Of a stretch of 64,000 nt of DNA, positions 58,085-64,000 are shown one piece after another. Under the pieces are notes generated by a model that was not told where the DNA came from, searched no databases, and saw only the letters and a program-made list of their open reading frames with translations. The translations under genes were made by a program, and so were the position numbers. This DNA is from Oxytricha trifallax (Eukaryota > Ciliophora > Spirotrichea > Sporadotrichida > Oxytrichidae), in contig ARYC01018447.1 in the NCBI GenBank assembly GCA_000711775.1, positions 1 to 64,000 of the forward strand. The letters run 5' to 3'. Every line of letters starts with the position of its first letter. Positions within the stretch are counted from its first letter, which is position 1.

Positions 58085-59325
58085 TCTCAAAGCTCCTCAT
58101 GAAGTCACTTTCACTAAATGTGTTTAATTACAAATACTTTAATGCAAGCAAACGTCATCTATCAGAATATGGGAAGGGTTAGTTTCAGACATGAACATAT
58201 AGGGAATTTACGGTAAGACCTAATAGAGAATTAATATTGTAAATCTCATTTGATATACTATAATTCAATAAGACCTGAATATGATGTTTCCCTCTCTGGC
58301 AATAGTTATTGTGCATGAAAGGCTTTGTTATGTTCAATAAATTGGTTTTGTGATTCTCTATAGGTGCTCAATACATTGTGAGAAAAATGATAACTTCTTT
58401 TATTGGTACTCCTAAGATTTATTAGAGGTGATTAAAATCTAATGCGACAAAGTCTAATAACATTACCAAAACCTGTAGTCGCTGATGACTTTGCATAACT
58501 CATAAAATAATTATCTTTGCGACTGTTCATTTTGATACCAAAAAGTCAATGTGAAACAAAAGGTGCCAGAATAGATGGGAACTGCATTGGCAGGGGTTAC
58601 CAGCAAATCATGAATCAGTAATGAGACTCTTCAATAATCCTTAGTATGTCTAATGGAAAGTGGCAAATCCCATTCAAAGGCTAATTATATAATTAGGACA
58701 TCCTTAGGACTACTTTATTGCATTGAGGAGTTATAACTTAAATTAAAATTGTATCTTTTTCTATGATTGATGTTTTATTGAAAACAGATGATTTGCTTTC
58801 AATGGTTATCAAGATTTCTAATGATGCCTGAGTAAATGGCATAATGTAATCCGTGAAACAAAGATGATTGCTTAGATCGACTCCTGGGACTCTTGTCTAA
58901 GCCGGACATACCATCTCCCCTGATTAAATCAACTAGAATTGAGTGATGTTCCTGTTGCACAATTAATTGTCCACATTTTCGCCTAGGATATCGTTTGCAA
59001 TACTAAAAATATAAAATTTCTAGATGAAAAAAATCAAGTAAGTAAATGATCAAGCCGGGTGATTACGAAGACTGTTACCAGAGTAGCATAAGTCTTCAGT
59101 TCCCATTTTCTTGGATATTGTCATAAATTCAACAACTTCACTACAAAGTACCCAAGATCTCAAATCTTCTTGAAAGTAATGTTTACTACTCATGCATGTG
59201 ATATTGACTTCCCCATAAATAAATTAGGATTGTTTGACTTTGTTAAAATCATTTCGACAAGAAAAATTCACAAAGTCAGGTTTTTGGGAACTGATTGCCT
59301 TGAGAGTTTATCTAATAATGAATGA
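58085..59325 (+). pseudogene. Decayed plus-strand gene of unknown family
   Basis: Seen: raised GC and a chain of coding-like segments: SLSLNVFNYKYFNASKRHLS (58100 on), FFYWYSQDLLEVIKIQCDKV (about 58395), then in another frame LHWQGLPANHESVMRLFNNP, WHNVIRETKMIAQIDSWDSC, LELSDVPVAQLIVHIFAQDI, and finally HACDIDFPINKLGLFDFVKI to TGA 59323-59325. At least six frame changes or TGA codons interrupt it. Repeated Leu/Ile-rich stretches resemble leucine-rich-repeat proteins, but no repeat register can be fixed. Inferred: one old gene, unidentified. Confidence 0.4.
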
Positions 59326-62300
59326 TGATTGGGAAGCTTTTAGAAAGTGTTGTTGTCGATTTATCAAAATCAGAAATGGCGGTTGAGAAGGAGGATAACA
59401 GTAGCAGAAGGCTTCTATGAGTCATAATAAAAGTTTTGTTGCCTAGTATACTCTATAACAAAGCGAAACATGTATTTTAAAAATCTATTTATATATTATA
59501 AAAAAAAAGATTTAGAAAAAACATAAAAATATTTATTTGCATTTTATTTTTTTATTTGTCTTTTTTCACATACTTTTAATAATTATTATCATTCTATTAA
59601 AATTGTTTTTAAATAAAGTATTAGGCTTCCCTATTTAGTTATTAAATTGAAATGTAATTACTAAATTTGAATGAAGAATCTGAATAAAACCCGAAGTGTT
59701 ATTAACCTCAATTCAAGAAAAAGAAAGGTTATACTTCGAAAATCTAAAAACACCCCTGAAAAACATAAATTCAAACAGTTTTATATTTTATTAATTTACT
59801 ATAAAATTACTTAATTTCCTTATTTACAGCAATCATATGAATTACATTTTCTTATATTCAACGTCTTTTATTGAAATCAAACATAAGAGATTTAAGTGTC
59901 TAGTCGAAACAAGTATATAGGCAGCATTATTTATTTTTGGAATTGGAATCTAAAGGTGAGATTGAATGAACCTCCATAATTAAATTGGTAGCTAACACAA
60001 TATTGCACTATTTGTGAATGATTAAGAGCCTTTTATTAATATTTCCTTTGTCTATATAATAATGATATTATATGATAATTATCCAATAACATTTGATTAT
60101 TAATTGATTTTAATTGTAAATATTGTAACTAAGTTGAATTATTATATAATTTCAATATTAGAAATCTTTTTAGATTATTCATTAATAAATTTGGTGTTGG
60201 GAAATGAGTTATATCTTTCTTAAACAAATGAATAGTTTTACAGATTGTTAGTATGATAGTTAATAGGATGATATCGTAAATTGATAATAAAATGAAGGTT
60301 TAAAAACAGAAGAGAGTTCAACTAATATAACACAACAGTTCTCAAAAAAAATGTAGATTCTTTTATGCTATTAAAAATTCTTTTATTGTAATCTTATGTA
60401 ATTAATAAGTTTATACTAAATAACCTTACTTAGGATTCAAAGAAGCTGTTAAACTACTTTATTAAAGACCACATTATTAAATATAACAGGCTTCGAATAA
60501 TTTGCCTATAATTAATTTATTAAAATGATATTTTATAAATTATTTTTCATTAAAAGTACATTTATAGATTATATATCTATCAGTACAAAATTATTTAACC
60601 ACAATTTATATGAAAAACTATTATAATTGAGGTATAAGAAACAATTATTTTTTAATCTGCTGTATGCAGATGGATTGAATAAATAAATAAATTCGGTTAG
60701 ATTGATATGAGGTATTGATGTGCTAAATACACCAAAATTAATATATATTTTAAATAAATTGGATAACAGTTTTCAAATTTAATATTATTGCCTGATATAT
60801 GTATGGCTTATCAAACACTTTGTACAATAAATATATAAAATGATCGCCTATATATAAAAAGTATAAGACAAAAAATAATATTTTAGGAATACATTCGGTA
60901 GAGGAAAAAGAATTAAAATCAAAATTAATTAAATATTAAAATCATGGTAGTTATCAAATCCAAAGTGACTCAAATTTAATCTAAGTCGATTATAATGAAG
61001 ATCGAAATTTAAACTGGACTTTACCATTCGAAATATGATTAAAATTTCTAAAAGCGAGATATTTTAATTTTAAGCTTTACCCCAAAAACAGTAAAATGGA
61101 TTTTTCTAGTTTGGGAGCTGAAAATAAATTCATAGTAACAATAAAAACCACCGTCATATTATTAATACGCTATCAAGAGAGTATAAAATTGATAGGGTTT
61201 GGAGAAATTTTTCAAAAACATTACTGAAAGTAATACATAATTAATTAATTTTCCAAATTAAAATTTATTCCTACAAATATAACTATATTGACTTTAGATG
61301 TTTACTACTTAAAGAAATATGAAAAAAGTAAAAGAGTAATAAAATAATATAAAATTATATTAATATTAAATAAAAATGATAATGAATATATATATTTAAA
61401 AGATAATAAATGCATGTAAATAAAATCATAAAAAATAAAGAAATGAAATTTAAAAATGTAAAATATTTATTAACAAATTTGATAAAATAATTATAAAGAA
61501 AGAAAGAGGAATTAGTATAAATTTATATCTTCTATTATTCGCACTAAATGATAAATTCTGCATTTTTCCTGCTCCATAAGTCTGAGAGAAATAAGAAATA
61601 TTTTAACAGTTATAAAATGTTCCATTTTAAGATTTCAAAGATTTTATGCAAATCTCATTGTTACGTTAAAACCATGTTCGCGTGCGATTCAGAACCGTTA
61701 TTGAAGAAGTAAATTTTTATTTTCAATTTAATTTAATTAATTTTTGGGATTTTAATTTGAATTTAAATTTATGTTTTTTGACTTTTTTATTTCTTTTATT
61801 TCGAGCACTGATCCTCCCTACTAGATGCTCATATGACCTCAAAAATGTCTCATCTTGTAGAGAATTAAAAATTAAATATTAGTTGTATTTTTTCAGATTT
61901 CTAAGATTTGTCCTCGGCTGAAGAGCGTACAATTAAGAAAAGTGTGAATTTGCTAAGAAATGTCCATGACCTATTTCATAAAGTGCGTGTTTTTGAGGGT
62001 GTTTTGAAGCAACCTAAATTTTATTTTCTATAATTCCCACTAATCTATAAATTCTGTATCTTTCAAGAGCCCTCACGACCCTGAAAAGCAAGAAATATGT
62101 TCACAGTCATTTTTCATCATCTTTACTTCTATTTCTACATAATAGATAGTATATATTTGTTGAAATTATTATTAAAAAATCTTAAGCTTCATTATTTACT
62201 TATTATTAAATGATATATAGTTGGCATAAATTTAAAATTGTATTTATTATACCCAGTTAATTTGATTCTTTTTATATTTTTCCGAAAATTTCAAATCATA

Positions 62301-62396
62301 TTCTACTATATATCGTTGTAAATTCTTTCGATTAGGTTTTCAGTTTATAAATTCATTTCACTAAAAATATATAATAATTTATATAATATATTAGCA
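59326..62396. other. AT-rich stretch without recognisable gene
   Basis: Mostly very low GC. A frame at 61682-61882 begins in slightly higher GC (MRFRTVIEEVNFYFQFN) but becomes Leu/Phe-rich and lacks any motif. GC rises weakly near 61540-61580, 61800-61860 and 62040-62090 without a convincing frame. Confidence 0.5.
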
Positions 62397-62397
62397 G

Positions 62398-62447
62398 GAC
62401 ACTGGCATCTCGCAATTGGTACACTTGACTCTTTAGTGTCATTTTTT
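62398..62447 (+). other. Short hairpin followed by a T7 run
   Basis: GACACT at 62398-62403 pairs with AGTGTC at 62435-62440 and is followed directly by ATTTTTTT. The block is GC-richer than its flanks. The shape would suit a small RNA end or RNA polymerase III stop, but no promoter boxes or tRNA fold are recognisable. Confidence 0.2.
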
Positions 62448-62536
62448 TCACTCTGCTAATTTTTAGTAACCAGATTTTAAAATCAATTTTTCTTTCATCT
62501 TAATTGCACAAATTTTTATATAAGTTTGTTTTTCAT

Positions 62537-62804
62537 ATAAAACCCCATAGATCAATTAAGAAGCGAGGATAGGAGTTAAGAACAATTAGATTAAAAATTA
62601 ATTATAATTGGCTAATAATATAAATAATTAGGCTAAAATCAAATTAACACACCCTGATTGGATTATTTTATAAGGACAATTAATCGAGCCAATAGTTTTA
62701 ATAATTAGCCCAAACATTATTATTATACGCCAATAATAATAAATTCTTAATTTAATTGTTCTTAACCCCAATTCTCATGTCTTAATTGATCTATGGGGTT
62801 TTAT
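62537..62804. mobile_element. 268-bp inverted-repeat element with C4A4-type ends
   Basis: Seen: the left end ATAAAACCCCATAGATCAAT is repeated in reverse complement at the right end. About 60 bp of terminal inverted repeat carry scattered mismatches around an AT-rich centre. The outer AAAACCCC/GGGGTTTT recalls the telomere-like ends of hypotrich TBE transposons, but only one unit is present and no coding is possible. Target duplication could not be fixed; a short AT repeat is compatible. Inferred: a MITE-like element. Confidence 0.7.
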
Positions 62805-63098
62805 TATACATTTTGAGTTTCTTAAATCGTTAATTAATAAATATAAATTCATTAATTAGTATTAAAATATAAATAATCGATTTGATTCTTTCGTCATTTG
62901 TTTCATTAGTTGCTTCTATAAAGTGATTTAATTTTATGTTATGAGGTATGGAGTAAATGAATTCAACAGCTCTTAATAGATTCAAAGCAATTAAGTAAGC
63001 ATAATATATTATTAAAATATTATACTATAATAATCATAAAATTTGAAAATTGAGTGAATTCATAATTATTTGATATATAAAATTTAACCTGATTTAAT

Positions 63099-64000
63099 AT
63101 GGTAAAAAGAATTAACAATACAAGAGCTAGTACTTAAACTGACATTTAGATCATCTAAGGCTCTCATAAATAAGATGACTTACTTTACTTATAAACAAAT
63201 ACAAAAATTTACAGGTTTGAGCATTCGTTAGATTTCGAATATATGCGCGCATCAAAATCTTAATAAAAGTACATAAACTTTCATTTCAAGTCATAATTTA
63301 GAACTAACTTAGGCGCACGTAGACATTCTTACTCTTACTCAGACTCTTCAATAATCTCAAAAACATTTTTCATTACTTAATAGATGCAAGATGTTTCACA
63401 GATAATTTAGAGATAAACAATTAAGCCCATCAAAGCTTTTTACTAGATGTATAAGAAGAGGGGGGTTAGATATAAGGTGATGAGAAGTAACTATCGTATA
63501 AATCCTTTAAAACAATAGCAAATTTACAAACAATAAATAGACTGTTATTAAGAACTCTTTAAAATAATCAATTAAGGCTATAAAATTATATATATATGGA
63601 TAAAACAATATTCAAGCCACACTCCATCACAAAAAATTCTTGGCCAGATAAATATTAAAATTAAGTCCTCTTAAAAGAGAGATTTAATGTAAAAATTAGT
63701 CTGCAATAGTTTATATTAGCAAAGATGGGCTTGAATCATTAATTTGATAAAATTCTATTATAAAGTAAGATATAATTGACAGTTTAGCTCCGATAGTCAA
63801 TAAAAATAAGAACTTTTATTTTTATGGATAATTTACGTGCCCATCATAGCAAAGAGGTCAAACAAAAATTTATAGATAATAATTTCAAGATATTATACAA
63901 TGCTACTTACTCCTCTATGTTTAACTGTATTGAGGAAGTTTTCTCAAGAGTTACATAAAGGTACATAAATAAAATAATTAGTTTGGATTTTATGTTCTCC
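63099..64000 (+). pseudogene. DD34E transposase (Tc1/TBE-like), cut by window end
   Basis: Seen: ATG 63099 (MVKRINNTRASTQTDIQIIQ) runs 211 codons to TGA 63732-63734. It contains a basic N-terminal half (FYQMYKKRGVRYKVMRSNYR) and LFKIINQGYKIIYIW, where a first catalytic Asp would be expected next but Ile-Lys-Gln follows. Then in another frame come FIFMDNLRAHHSKEV with Asp at 63827 and SSMFNCIEEVFSRV with Glu at 63932, exactly 34 residues apart, open to the window edge. Known: DN..xHHS..YS..N.IE is the C-terminal half of Tc1/IS630-type transposases, including those of hypotrich TBE elements. It differs clearly from the cluster transposases. Inferred: an independent, frameshifted copy. Confidence 0.7.

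Noticed and set aside
1..64000. tRNA, rRNA or CRISPR loci
   Set aside because: No cloverleaf with B-box, no rRNA-like conserved block and no regularly spaced repeats were seen.
1..64000. Euplotes-type code (TGA as Cys) or the standard code
   Set aside because: Kinase, reverse transcriptase, transposase and methyltransferase frames need TAA/TAG as Gln, and frames end at TGA.

Overview
Organism and code. The window is AT-rich eukaryotic DNA in which recognisable protein families read through only if TAA and TAG are glutamine and TGA is the stop. Examples are a kinase catalytic loop, a LINE reverse transcriptase, SecA-type motor motifs and DD34E transposases. That code, the two G4T4 telomere-like tracts and the many decayed mobile genes point to the germline (micronuclear) genome of a hypotrich ciliate of the Oxytricha/Stylonychia type; the species cannot be named from sequence alone. 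With TGA as the only stop and about 75% A+T, open frames of 100-150 codons arise by chance. An open frame is therefore weak evidence here, and I relied on family motifs, paralogous copies and local GC rise.

Layout. 1-3.0 kb: two tandem copies of a decayed protein-kinase gene, each followed by a G4T4-like tract, then a broken Rep/superfamily-3 helicase gene of the CRESS-DNA type. 3-19 kb: AT-rich DNA with islands of decayed, unidentified coding sequence (6.6-8.0 kb plus, 8.3-10.2 kb minus, 12.9-13.4 kb plus, 18.2-19.1 kb plus). 19.4-23.9 kb: a non-LTR retrotransposon (endonuclease plus reverse transcriptase) interrupted by two fold-back elements, one at a TA and one with an 8-bp target duplication. 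24-32 kb: more gene relics, including a calcium-dependent protein kinase EF-hand region at 25.9-26.4 kb.

32.7-45.3 kb and 49.5-57.1 kb: two diverged copies of a gene cluster. The order is a SecA-like ATPase (plus), a basic coiled-coil protein (minus, convergent), a DD34E Tc1/IS630-type transposase with an N-terminal PCNA-binding-like box (plus), and an MT-A70-type adenine methyltransferase (plus). Copy 1 carries extra material between transposase and methyltransferase: a minus-strand gene of unknown family and a Q/N-rich segment. Each copy is hit by a large palindromic element at a TA. In copy 2 the transposase is cut short and joined directly to the methyltransferase. This cluster is the best candidate for an undescribed mobile system.

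57-64 kb: AT-rich DNA, a decayed plus-strand gene at 58.1-59.3 kb, a 268-bp inverted-repeat element with C4A4-type ends, and at the right edge a second DD34E transposase gene (TBE/Tc1-like) cut by the window.

State of the genes. Almost every recognisable gene has frameshifts or in-frame TGA. Several TGA codons stand where a paralogue or the family has Gln or Gly, so they look like mutations rather than a code change. The window therefore reads as germline-limited, largely unselected DNA packed with layered transposons.
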